From the NCBI RefSeq assembly GCF_003931855.1, contig NZ_CP034248.1, positions 186,001 through 250,000 of the forward strand: 64,000 bases of DNA, given 5' to 3'. The notes beneath the pieces were generated by a model. The model was not told the origin of the DNA, made no database searches, and saw only the letters and a program-made list of their open reading frames with translations. Made by a program: the position numbers and the translations under genes. This document shows, piece after piece, positions 55,060-63,608 of the stretch (the first letter of the stretch is position 1; each line of letters starts with the position of its first letter). The stretch comes from Paenibacillus lentus (GTDB lineage Bacteria > Bacillota > Bacilli > Paenibacillales > Paenibacillaceae).

Positions 55060-55140
55060 AGTGTGGCCCAAAAAGGATACGCTCCAAAAGGCGTATGTCC
55101 AAAAGGTATTCCCCCAAAGCTGTGCGCCCAAAAGGTACCG
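55060..55140. repeat. Degenerate 15-bp repeat
   Basis: About five units of the form N4-CCAAAAGGNNN (CCAAAAAGGATACGCT, CCAAAAGGCGTATGT, CCAAAAGGTATTCCC and so on). In one plus frame it would read five-residue units with QK/PK, but no start with RBS is present. Confidence 0.55.
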
Positions 55141-55206
55141 ATCAAAAATAGCTGGCAATCCAAAATAACATCAAATCCAGAATAACGAAGAAGCCGCCGA
55201 AGTTCC

Positions 55207-55962
55207 TCACCTCAGCAGCTCCCTCAGCATACGCTCCCTATGATTCATGAATTCCTTCATGATGACGAAATGATCCGTCTCCTCCAGCGTCGTCTCACGA
55301 ATCCCATCCGGAGTCAGTTCGTAAATCACACTATCCGGGTAGGACATGATGATGGGCGAGTGCGTGGAAATAATGATCTGCGAATATTCGTTTACAAGCT
55401 CGTGAATCCGCGACAGCATCGCCATTTGGCGGTACGGGGACAAGGCGGCCTCCGGCTCATCCATAATATATAAGCCCCGGCCTCTGAAGCGGTTCATGAA
55501 AGCCGCAAAGAACGATTCACCGTGTGACATCATGTGCAGCGGCTTGCCGCCGTAGGAGTCCACTACATAAGGCCCGCCTCCCTCCTCATCCAGCCGTCCA
55601 ATCTCCGTTGCCAGATTATAGTAGCTCTCCGCCCGGAAGAAAAAGCCGTCCCTAGGCTTGCGCACGCCCCTCACCAGACGAATATATTCATGCAGCTCAG
55701 AATGCGTCTCGGCGGTCGAGAAATTAAAGTTCGGTGTCCCGCCCTCCGGATTGAAGCCGAGGGCAACAGCGATCGCCTCCAGCAGCGTTGATTTGCCCAT
55801 GCCGTTCTCGCCGACGATATAAGTCACTTTTGGATGGAATTCAAGCGCCCCCAGATCAGCGACCGCCGGCAGATGAAAAGGGTACTCCCGAAAGGACGGC
55901 ACCTCCTCCCGCCGCAGCGTGATCCTGCGTAAATAGGCATCCATTGCTGTCAATCCGCCCAT
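55207..55962 (-). CDS. Standalone AAA ATPase
   Basis: 251 residues. Walker A GENGMGKST (about 50-58), signature-like MSHGESFFAAF, Walker B GLYIMDEPEAALSP and H-loop ISTHSPIIM. Single compact ABC-like ATPase of the OLD/YbjD-related AAA_23 type without nuclease domain. ATG at 55962 lies four bases after the ABC exporter stop, so it is co-transcribed with the exporter genes. Role unknown; can be confused with overcoming-lysogenisation nucleases but lacks TOPRIM. Confidence 0.82.
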   Translation of the reverse strand: MGGLTAMDAYLRRITLRREEVPSFREYPFHLPAVADLGALEFHPKVTYIVGENGMGKSTLLEAIAVALGFNPEGGTPNFNFSTAETHSELHEYIRLVRGVRKPRDGFFFRAESYYNLATEIGRLDEEGGGPYVVDSYGGKPLHMMSHGESFFAAFMNRFRGRGLYIMDEPEAALSPYRQMAMLSRIHELVNEYSQIIISTHSPIIMSYPDSVIYELTPDGIRETTLEETDHFVIMKEFMNHRERMLRELLR

Positions 55963-55965
55963 AGC

Positions 55966-57804
55966 CTACACGTCCTCTCCTTGCAGTGTCCCATGATACA
56001 GCTCACTGTAAAATCCCTCCTGCTGAAGCAGCTCCCCGTGAGAGCCCTGCTCGATCAATCGTCCATCCTTCAGCACGAGGATGTTATCCGCTTGACGAAT
56101 CGTATTGAGCCGGTGCGCGATAACGAAGCTCGTTCTGCCCTTCATCAGCCGCTGCAGGCCTTCCTGGATTTTAAGCTCTGTTACCGTATCGATGCTGCTG
56201 GTCGCTTCATCCAGCACTAGGATCGACGGGTTCGCTAGAATCGCCCGCGCGATTGCCAGCAGCTGCCGCTGCCCTTGGCTGATGCCACTGCCGTCCGCAT
56301 CGAGCATTTTATCGTAGCCGTCCTGCAGACGCATAATGAAGGAATGCGCATTCGCCAGCCGGGAAGCCTCCTCTACCTCCTCATCCGTCGCATCAAGCCG
56401 CCCAAAGCGGATATTTTCCCGGATCGTGCCCTTGAACAGGAATGAGTCCTGCAGCACGAACGCCATATGCGAGCGCAGACTTTCGCGTCGAATCGTCGTA
56501 ATATCCCTTCCATCGACCGTGATGATCCCCTGGGATGGATTGTAAAAACGAGACAACAATTGGATAAGTGTCGTCTTTCCCGCTCCTGTAGGGCCCACCA
56601 AGGCGACCATCTCCCCCGGCTTCGCCTCGAAGCTGATCCCCTCCAGCGTATCGCCGCCCTCTTCATAGGAGAACGATACATCCGAGAACCGGACAGCGCC
56701 TTCCACCTGCTGTAACGTGACCGCTGCTCCTTCGTCCTTTTCCTCAACCTCTTCGTCCATGACTTCGAACACCCGCTCCGCCCCAGCAATCGCCGACAGC
56801 AGTGTGTTCCACTGATTTGCCAGGTCATTAAGCGGCCGGGTGAACTGCCTCGAATACTCCACAAAGACGATAATCACCCCAACGGTAATTGCCCCGCGGA
56901 TCGCCAGAATGCCGCCAACCCCCGCAACCATCGCAAAGCCCAGGTTATTCAGCGCATTCATCAGCTTCGGAATAAAACCAGAAATCGTCTGCGCCCAAAA
57001 TCCCGACTGCCGGATCGCATCGTTCCGCTGCCGGAACTCGCGCATCACCCGCTCCTCCTGGGAGAAAGCCTTGATGATCCGCTGCCCCGACAGTGTCTCC
57101 TCGATATAACCGTTCAGCTCGCCCAGATTTTTCTGGCGCTCCTTGTAGAGCGGGCCCGTCCGCCGCGTAATCCAGCGCATCCCAAGCATCATCAGCGGCA
57201 CGATTATAAACGTCAACAGCGTCAGCAGCGGGCTAAGATACAGCATCACTGCCAGCGTCCCAATCAGCGTCAGTACACTCGAGAAAATCTGAATCGCCGA
57301 GCTGTTTAGCGTGGAGCTGACATTGTCGATATCATTCGTCAACCGGCTCATGATCTCACCCTGCTGCCTCGTCCCGAAGAACGGAATAGGCAGGCGATGA
57401 AGCTGACGGAACAGATCAATCCGCATCCGATAGACCGTCTCCTGGGCGATCTCAATCATCCATATATTTTGCAGCCAGGAGCTGAATGAGTAACCAGCAT
57501 ACACTACACCCAATCCTATTAAAAATAACACCCACGGCGCTCCCCCGCCCCCAACGAGGAAATCATCCACGGCCACACCAATCAAATACGGTCCCAGCAG
57601 CGCCAGCCCCGAGCTGGCTACCACCATCAGCAGGACGAGCGCCAGCTTCGCCTTGCGCCGGGCCAGATACTGCCAGAGGCGCCCCAGCGTCCCCGACCAG
57701 TTCTTGGCCTTGGCCTTTGGCTTGCGCCCCGCGGCAGAACCCGCGGTTTTAGCATCCAGCTTCGGATAAGGATGCCGGAACGGTTCAACGAAGGTCTTGA
57801 GCAT
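55966..57804 (-). CDS. Heterodimeric ABC exporter, canonical subunit (BmrD-like)
   Basis: About 612 residues from the ATG at 57804 (GGAGG six to seven bases upstream; the earlier frame start lies within the preceding gene). Six-helix membrane domain with GSAGLALLGPYLIG-like start region, then an NBD with Walker A GPTGAGKTT, signature ISQGQRQLLAIARA, Walker B ILVLDEATSSID with the catalytic Glu, and H-loop IAHRL. Overlaps the partner gene by 20 nt. The LSGGQ-equivalent is ISQGQ, typical of the partner that lacks a standard signature. Confidence 0.9.
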   Translation of the reverse strand: MLKTFVEPFRHPYPKLDAKTAGSAAGRKPKAKAKNWSGTLGRLWQYLARRKAKLALVLLMVVASSGLALLGPYLIGVAVDDFLVGGGGAPWVLFLIGLGVVYAGYSFSSWLQNIWMIEIAQETVYRMRIDLFRQLHRLPIPFFGTRQQGEIMSRLTNDIDNVSSTLNSSAIQIFSSVLTLIGTLAVMLYLSPLLTLLTFIIVPLMMLGMRWITRRTGPLYKERQKNLGELNGYIEETLSGQRIIKAFSQEERVMREFRQRNDAIRQSGFWAQTISGFIPKLMNALNNLGFAMVAGVGGILAIRGAITVGVIIVFVEYSRQFTRPLNDLANQWNTLLSAIAGAERVFEVMDEEVEEKDEGAAVTLQQVEGAVRFSDVSFSYEEGGDTLEGISFEAKPGEMVALVGPTGAGKTTLIQLLSRFYNPSQGIITVDGRDITTIRRESLRSHMAFVLQDSFLFKGTIRENIRFGRLDATDEEVEEASRLANAHSFIMRLQDGYDKMLDADGSGISQGQRQLLAIARAILANPSILVLDEATSSIDTVTELKIQEGLQRLMKGRTSFVIAHRLNTIRQADNILVLKDGRLIEQGSHGELLQQEGFYSELYHGTLQGEDV

Positions 57805-59611
57805 GCTGCGCCTCCTCTCCATACTGAGACTCATAAATCCGCCGGTACAACGACGATTCCACCATTAACTCCTCATGGCTGCCTTGAGCGATAAGACGCC
57901 CCTCGTCAAGTAAGAGAATAAGATCGGCTGACGTGGTGGAGCTGATTTTTTGGGTAATAAGAAAAGTAGTGCAGGACAATCCTGTCAGCTCCTCCAGCAA
58001 TGCCGCCTCCGTTCGGACATCCAGCGCACTCGTGCTGTCGTCCAGAACGAGAATCCCCGGCTGGCGCACGAGCGCACGGGCAATCGACAGCCGCTGCTTC
58101 TGCCCACCGGACAAGTTCACGCCGCGCTGCCCAAGCATCGTATCATACCCGTGTGGCAGCCGCTTGATCGTCTCGTGAATCTGGGCCTGCTTGGCCGCAT
58201 TCACGATTTGCTCCATGCTCGCATCCTCGCGTCCCCAGGCGATATTGTCCCGCACCGAGCCGGAGAACAGCATGACCTCCTGCGGGACATAGCCAATCGC
58301 CCCGCGCAGCTGCTCCGGCTCTATCTGCCGGATATCGCGGCCATCGACGCGGATCGTTCCAGCCGTTGCCTCATGTAGGCGGGGAATCAGTTGAACGAGC
58401 GAGGACTTGCCCGATCCAGTCGCACCCATGATCGCTACCCGCTGCCGCGGCTTGACCACAAAAGAAATTTCCTGAAGCACCCGAATATCGCTAGCCGGGT
58501 AGTTAAAGCTAACCCCATCAAACTGCACCTCGCCCTGGATCGGAAGGGGAGCCCTATTGGCAGCACCAGCCTGCTGGGAGGGTCTCTGCGCCCCATGAGC
58601 TTCACAATCTTCACGGACATGTCCAGCCTTGTCCACCAACACCCCTTCGGTTCCCGCCGCTCCTTCGGCCTCCTCCGTCCGCAGCACCTCCACAATTCGC
58701 TGACCGGATGCAGCCGCTCTCGAATAGGAACTGATAATCCAGGACAGCGCGGACAATGCCCCGATCGTGCGCAGCGCATAGTTCAGCACCGCCACGACTT
58801 CACCGATCGTGGCATTCCCTGCCGCAATATCCACACGACCGAACCATAGAATGGCAATAATTCCGCCGTTCATCAACAGCAGCATGAGCGGCATCGTTGT
58901 CTCTGTCAGCCGCAAAGCAGATATAGTGCCCTGCATGAGCTCCTGGCTGCGCTTCTCGAACCGCTTCATTTCATGACCCACACGCACAAACACGCGGATC
59001 AGGCGCATACCGGTCAAGTTCTCCTGAATGACGCCGTTCACCGTATCCATCCGCTGCTGAACCGTTCGGAATAAGGCGGAAGCTTTTTTCATCATCCATA
59101 AAATAAAGACCGCCAGCACCGGTGCCGTCACCGTCAGCAGCAGGCCGAGCTTCACATTCACGACCAAAGCCATAATGACGCTTCCTGTCACTACAAGCGG
59201 AACCCGCGTCGCAAAGCGCAGGCTCATGAACACCATCTCCTGCAGCTGCGTAATATCCCCCGTCAAGCGCGTAATCAGCGACGAGGTCTGAAATTTGCTG
59301 AATATCGCATACGAGAAAGACTGAACCTTGTCATACAGCTTATCGCGCAAATCATACCCGAAGCCCTGACTGGCATGGGATGCAAAAAAGGAGCTGGCCA
59401 CCCCGGCCGCAAAGGCAAGGAGCGCGCTCACAACGAGCACGCTTCCCCATAGCCAGACGACGGACAAATCCTGCTTGCCAATCCCGTCATCAATAATACG
59501 AGAAATGAGCAGGGGCTGAATCAGCTCCACGAAGAGTTCAATCAACATCATGCAAATTGCTGACATGGCAGCAATTCGATATTTTTTGATAAAGGATAAA
59601 ATTGTAGCCAT
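57785..59611 (-). CDS. Heterodimeric ABC exporter, degenerate subunit (BmrC-like)
   Basis: About 608 residues from the ATG at 59611 (GGAGG seven bases upstream). Membrane domain plus NBD: Walker A GATGSGKSS, canonical signature LSGGQKQRLSIARA, but Walker B is ILVLDDSTSALD (catalytic Glu replaced by Asp) and the H-loop His is Gln (LITQKISS). This is the degenerate ATP site seen in BmrC/TM287-type halves, which works with the canonical partner encoded downstream. A ~35-residue insert precedes the NBD. Likely a multidrug exporter. Confidence 0.91.
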   Translation of the reverse strand: MATILSFIKKYRIAAMSAICMMLIELFVELIQPLLISRIIDDGIGKQDLSVVWLWGSVLVVSALLAFAAGVASSFFASHASQGFGYDLRDKLYDKVQSFSYAIFSKFQTSSLITRLTGDITQLQEMVFMSLRFATRVPLVVTGSVIMALVVNVKLGLLLTVTAPVLAVFILWMMKKASALFRTVQQRMDTVNGVIQENLTGMRLIRVFVRVGHEMKRFEKRSQELMQGTISALRLTETTMPLMLLLMNGGIIAILWFGRVDIAAGNATIGEVVAVLNYALRTIGALSALSWIISSYSRAAASGQRIVEVLRTEEAEGAAGTEGVLVDKAGHVREDCEAHGAQRPSQQAGAANRAPLPIQGEVQFDGVSFNYPASDIRVLQEISFVVKPRQRVAIMGATGSGKSSLVQLIPRLHEATAGTIRVDGRDIRQIEPEQLRGAIGYVPQEVMLFSGSVRDNIAWGREDASMEQIVNAAKQAQIHETIKRLPHGYDTMLGQRGVNLSGGQKQRLSIARALVRQPGILVLDDSTSALDVRTEAALLEELTGLSCTTFLITQKISSTTSADLILLLDEGRLIAQGSHEELMVESSLYRRIYESQYGEEAQHAQDLR

Positions 59612-59677
59612 CTGCTTACCTCCGGACATTTGCACCTGACTGACTTCGCCCTCTATATTAATTGGACCAGTAGCTTT

Positions 59678-59710
59678 CTTTCAAATAGCTTTCAAATAAC
59701 TTTCAAATAG
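59678..59710. repeat. Three-copy 11-bp tandem repeat
   Basis: CTTTCAAATAG, CTTTCAAATAA, CTTTCAAATAG in a row upstream of the ABC exporter genes; may affect their promoter. Confidence 0.7.
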
Positions 59711-59768
59711 TTTTCCGTTTCTTCGGAATCATCTTCTCCCCTGCTTGCAGTCCATTTTTTAGTTCAAT

Positions 59769-60005
59769 TCACTGCAGCTGTGTGTTATATTCCGGTTCTT
59801 TGTCCAAAATTCCTTCATAATACGATGGAGTCATGTAAATGAAATGCATCGCATAGTTTTCCGTGACACCCGCCACCTGAACCTCAAATGGCTCCGACGT
59901 CATGACGGCGATCCCCGTCAGCTCCTTGCTGCTGTATTCGGCAATGTCCTTGCCATCGACAATTACCTGCCCTTCATCTGCCGTATCCATTGTTACAAAT
60001 GTCAT
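59769..60005 (-). CDS. Hypothetical protein (78 aa)
   Basis: ATG at 60005 chosen for AAGGGTGG eight bases upstream. MTFVTMDTADEGQVIVDGKD then IAEYSSKELTGIAVMTSEPF and ends with Leu-Gln. It resembles a short piece of a larger hydrolase-like surface protein, but no family can be named. Co-oriented with the ABC genes, 157 bp before them. Confidence 0.5.
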   Translation of the reverse strand: MTFVTMDTADEGQVIVDGKDIAEYSSKELTGIAVMTSEPFEVQVAGVTENYAMHFIYMTPSYYEGILDKEPEYNTQLQ

Positions 60006-60091
60006 GCTTCGTACCACCCTTTTGTCCATGATGCAAATATTGAGCTTTTCCCCATGCTATCCACATCTATTAAACCTTTGTTCCTAGTGTA

Positions 60092-60187
60092 TCACAACAA
60101 AAATAGTGAACAAAAAAAGATGCCACAGGGACATCCCATAATTAGAGACAGGACTAGTAATAAAGACAGCCCGTCCCATGATTTCAT
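60092..60187 (-). CDS. Possible 31-aa hydrophobic peptide
   Basis: ATG at 60185-60187 preceded by AGGAGGG at six bases; reads MKSWDGLSLLLVLSLIMGCP then CGIFFCSLFLL and TGA. One transmembrane-like helix, three cysteines. A stem GATG...CATC with seven T (minus strand, about 60113-60138) lies inside the 3' part, which would cut the transcript short of the stop. That argues against, or for a truncated message. Confidence 0.3.
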   Translation of the reverse strand: MKSWDGLSLLLVLSLIMGCPCGIFFCSLFLL

Positions 60188-60496
60188 CGTGCGCCCTCCT
60201 AATAATAATTTCTCAACGTTCCATACTATCTCTCTAATCATTCAACATTTGATTTTCATAAGCTTCCGATGACTCACTTGCTGCCATTTGAAACATTTAT
60301 ACAACAGATTAATGATTCCCTCCACATTCCTTCCTCCCGGCAAAAAAACCTTCCACCGCACCTAAAAAAGTGCACTGTGTTCAAATCATATAAATTCAAT
60401 ACAAAAAAGTGCATGTAAATCGAGTACTCCTACCAATTATAATTTCAGTAACATTTATAACATGTTAGCTTATATGACATTAGAGGAGTGGAAAAC
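60188..60496 (+). promoter_or_regulatory. amtB leader with GlnR/TnrA box
   Basis: TGTTAGCTTATATGACA at 60463-60479 matches TGTNA-N7-TNACA exactly. TATAAT at 60438-60443 is a likely -10, placing the box at about +13 to +29, a position where GlnR binding would block transcription. Further upstream AAAAAAGTGCA is directly repeated at about 60364 and 60404. The remaining sequence to 60188 holds no gene. Confidence 0.8.
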
Positions 60497-61861
60497 ATGA
60501 TGGAAATTGGGTTTAACGCGTTGTTCGTATTTCTGGCTACGATGCTGGTCTTTTTTATGCAAGCTGGATTTGCTTTACTGGAAGCGGGTAACGTGCGAAT
60601 GAAGAACGCTGGTCATGTTGCCGGGAAAACGATGCTTACACTCGGTGTGGCTATTCTCTCCTGGTGGGCTTTGGGGTTTGGTTTTGCCTTTGGCGACGGG
60701 AACAGCTTTTTGGGAGCGACGGGTTTTCTATTCGGCGGAGAAGGAGACATCGGTTCGTTTAGCGTATTGGCGGATATCGGCGTCCCGCTCAATCTGATGT
60801 TTTTGTTTCAGATGGCTTTTGCGGCGGTTTCGTTGGCTATCGCCTGTGGAGGGATGGCAGAGCGCGCGAAGCTGAGCGTCTATATCGTGTTCGGGGCTAT
60901 TTTTACAGTGATTATTTATCCCATCGTTACCCACTGGGTTTGGGGCGGCGGCTGGCTGGGCAGCCTCGGGATGCAGGATTATGCCGGATCTACTGTCGTT
61001 CACTTGACAGGGGCGACCGCAGCTTTGGCTGCAACAATTCTGCTTAAGCCTCGTCTGCGCAAATACGACAAAGACGGAAAGCCAAACAGCATCCCCGGGC
61101 ACAATCAAGTAATTACCGTACTGGGGGTCATCATTTTGTGGATCGGCTGGTTTGGCTTTAATCCAGGCAGTGCTTTAACCCCGTTAAACGATGGATTTTT
61201 CGGATACGTGCTTTTGACGACAAATCTGGCTGCTGCAGCTGGTGGTATTGCCGCTCTGCTCGTTTCGTGGATGGTTCGCGGCAAATCGGATATTCCGAGC
61301 ATGTTGAACGGCATATTAGGCGCGTTAGTTGCCATTACGGGAGCTTGTGCCTTTGTCGACACCTGGGCCTCGATCCTAATTGGTGCGGTAGCAGGGATCA
61401 CTACCTTTTTTACAGGAAGATGGATTGAACGGGCAGGCATTGACGATCCGATCGCCGCTGCCTCAGTACACGGTATTGCCGGGGTGTGGGGAGCTATCTC
61501 CACAGGTCTCTTCGCAACTCCGAAACTGGTTGAAATTACAGGGGTAGGTCAGGCAGGACTATTCTACGGCGGCGGCCTGGGACAATTGGGCGTGCAAATT
61601 CTAGGTGTCGTCGGCACCTTCGCTTTCGTATTCACGCTCTCCTTCTCCATCCTTTGGGGGATGAAAAAGCTGATGGGGCTGCGTGTAAGTAAAGAAGAAG
61701 AGGTGATGGGTCTCGATCTGAGCGAGCATGGAACCTACGGTTATCCTGAGCATATGAAATGGAGAATGAAAACAGCCAGCAGTTCGTCCATGAAGGTTAA
61801 AGGGAATGATAAACACGAGGGGCATGATTTGCTAGTAACCCGATCTCCGGCAGTGGAGTAA
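60497..61861 (+). CDS. amtB: Ammonium transporter
   Basis: About 454 residues from the ATG at 60497 (GAGGAG eight bases upstream). Eleven predicted membrane helices; FFMQAGFALLEAGNVRMKNA (about 18-37), GWFGFNPGSALTP, DDPIAAASVHGIAGVWGAIS (pore His) are Amt/NrgA signatures. Imports ammonium. No glnB/glnK follows, which is unusual for Bacillales amt loci. C-terminal tail LMGLRVSKEEEVMGLDLSEHG is the gating segment. Nitrogen control through the upstream GlnR-type box is expected. Confidence 0.95.
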   Translation: MMEIGFNALFVFLATMLVFFMQAGFALLEAGNVRMKNAGHVAGKTMLTLGVAILSWWALGFGFAFGDGNSFLGATGFLFGGEGDIGSFSVLADIGVPLNLMFLFQMAFAAVSLAIACGGMAERAKLSVYIVFGAIFTVIIYPIVTHWVWGGGWLGSLGMQDYAGSTVVHLTGATAALAATILLKPRLRKYDKDGKPNSIPGHNQVITVLGVIILWIGWFGFNPGSALTPLNDGFFGYVLLTTNLAAAAGGIAALLVSWMVRGKSDIPSMLNGILGALVAITGACAFVDTWASILIGAVAGITTFFTGRWIERAGIDDPIAAASVHGIAGVWGAISTGLFATPKLVEITGVGQAGLFYGGGLGQLGVQILGVVGTFAFVFTLSFSILWGMKKLMGLRVSKEEEVMGLDLSEHGTYGYPEHMKWRMKTASSSSMKVKGNDKHEGHDLLVTRSPAVE

Positions 61862-61872
61862 GTGTGGGAGGC

Positions 61873-61892
61873 GAGGGGGCTTCGGCCCCCGA
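61873..61892 (+). terminator. Hairpin after amtB
   Basis: GAGGGGGC, tetraloop TTCG, GCCCCC. Very stable but without a T tract. Confidence 0.5.
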
Positions 61893-61915
61893 ACCAATCT
61901 CGAAAATGCTTCACC

Positions 61916-62608
61916 TTATTCAGCAATAAAATATTTCTTCGTTAAATCTAAATTATACAACGTAATATCTGCATTTTCTTCAGATGTACCAGCTGAAATA
62001 CCAGGTACTACCTTTAAATATCCATTCTCATTAACTAGTTGATCATTAGTGTGATTTAGTGTATCGGTTGTGGCACTATTTTTCATAAATTTAAGAGCTA
62101 TAGCTTCCCCATTACTCTTATTCACAGCAATTGCATAGGCATCTAACCCATGACCTGATGTGTACTGTGGGGTTAAGAAATCTTTAAAACTTACCTTATC
62201 GAAATTGGCTGGTCTATCAGATTGTTGAATAAAAGTGATTTCTTTCAATTCCGTTACTTCTTGCTTCCTTCCATCAATTATGTTGATCACCGTATAGTTA
62301 CCTTGGAATGTTAAATCCCCTTCTAACCCTGCGACACTTGGAGCATTGAGATGACCAACTTCTTCCTTCCCATTCGCTACAACAATTAGTTCCCCAAAAT
62401 CAGTATTTGTTTGCGCCCTGAGAGTACCATCTTTATTCACTGAATCTAACACAATTATGTTGGAGAACTCGGTGTTTGGAAATTGAGTTTTGGACCCAGA
62501 AGACTCTTCTTTACTTTGTGTACTGGCATCTATAAAACTACTAGCTGTCTTTGAACTTTCATAATTAACTCGGTTATTACAGCCTAAAAGAACACCAAAT
62601 AACAACAA
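61916..62608 (-). CDS. Putative lipoprotein with damaged N-terminus
   Basis: 230 codons to the stop at 61916. Lipobox LLFGVLLGCNN near the start, then a Ser-rich linker and a beta-rich domain (ELIVVANGKEEVGHL; NYTVINIIDGRKQEVTELKE). The natural signal seems longer: in-frame codons upstream read ISTVLSSLLLFG, and a well-placed GAGGGGGG plus GTG at about 62650 is followed by two in-frame TAA stops. Either translation begins at the TTG at 62608 without an RBS, or the gene is inactivated. Function unknown. Confidence 0.5.
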   Translation of the reverse strand: MLLFGVLLGCNNRVNYESSKTASSFIDASTQSKEESSGSKTQFPNTEFSNIIVLDSVNKDGTLRAQTNTDFGELIVVANGKEEVGHLNAPSVAGLEGDLTFQGNYTVINIIDGRKQEVTELKEITFIQQSDRPANFDKVSFKDFLTPQYTSGHGLDAYAIAVNKSNGEAIALKFMKNSATTDTLNHTNDQLVNENGYLKVVPGISAGTSEENADITLYNLDLTKKYFIAE

Positions 62609-62823
62609 TGAGGATAATACAGTACTGATTTATTAATTATAATTCACTATTCCCCCCTCTTTCTCATGATTCTATCCCTATTAGATAAGTAATTCAAAAA
62701 GAAGGGATCATTTAGATTACGCAAGAGAATATTCCCGGTAGATAACGGAAAAGATCCGTTATTAGGAGCATAGACTAATCCCATACCAGGGTTGGCCTAT
62801 GCTTCTCAAATATAATCTTAAAC

Positions 62824-63355
62824 TTACCTGTTCCCTGGAATCTCCTGAATGATATCAGAATAAAGCGAAAGAGGGGTTATAAAGCCAGGAGATTCCTCTC
62901 CTTCATAATAGCCCGTTATAGAAGTTCCATCTCCCAGTGCAACAAAAGATACCGGGTTGCCAAAGGGAGGACCTTAATACTGCTGCATCAAAGGCTCTCC
63001 ATAAAATTCAATGTTTCCTGCCTTATGTGAAAAAGTCGAACGTGGCCCAGATACAAATTGTGCAATAAGCTTCGTCTCTCCATCTTTAATTTCCACAAAT
63101 GAAGTAGTGTACTGATCATCAAATTTATACATGTCTGCTCTTCCTGATATAAAAACATACGCATGATTAGCTCCTGTTGGAAAACCTAATACTTTGAAAT
63201 CGGAAGTGATGGGCAAGGCAATGGCTGCTTTACGTGCAGCCTGCAAATTCTCCTGTTCAACTAGAGACGGATCGAATTCATATTCTGGCGAGTTGATAAA
63301 AACCATCTTGCGAACCGTTTCATATTGTACCTTGTAATCAAGTGCTTCGATGTGC
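62824..63355 (-). pseudogene. Interrupted hypothetical protein
   Basis: The frame VHIEALDYKVQYETVRKMVF ... GNIEFYGEPLMQQY stops at 62974, but the same frame continues for 49 codons (GPPFGNPVSFVALGDGTSIT ... LYSDIIQEIPGN) to a second stop at 62824, so an internal nonsense codon is likely. Its 5' end is replaced at 63356 by an antisense piece of amtB, so the N-terminus is lost. Family not recognised. A weak minus-strand stem-loop follows (62766-62803). Confidence 0.6.
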
Positions 63356-63448
63356 ACCGTACAGGGAATCATCAATTTGTGGATCGGCTGGTTTGACTTT
63401 AATCCAAGCGGTGCTTTAACCCCGTTAAATGATGATTTCTCGGATACA
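63356..63448 (+). pseudogene. Duplicated amtB fragment
   Basis: About 93 bp matching amtB 61115-61208 with roughly 15 differences: TTTGTGGATCGGCTGGTTTG and GTGCTTTAACCCCGTTAAA are shared. Encodes LWIGWFDFNPSGALTPLNDD. Isolated remnant of a second amt gene or of a partial duplication. Confidence 0.8.
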
Positions 63449-63608
63449 TGCAATGTTAGTAGTATAATCTATCGAAAAATACATTAACACCCTTTTCTAG
63501 GTAGTAGTAGACTTTTATTTATTATATGATAATATGGAGTTGGTAGATACTACCAGATATGTTAAAGTGGCCACTTTAATTAATTAAATGTTAATAGAGG
63601 TGAATTAA

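Noticed and set aside
55207-55962. OLD-type anti-phage nuclease
   Set aside because: Only the ATPase domain is present, no TOPRIM or HNH neighbour, and it is co-transcribed with an ABC exporter.
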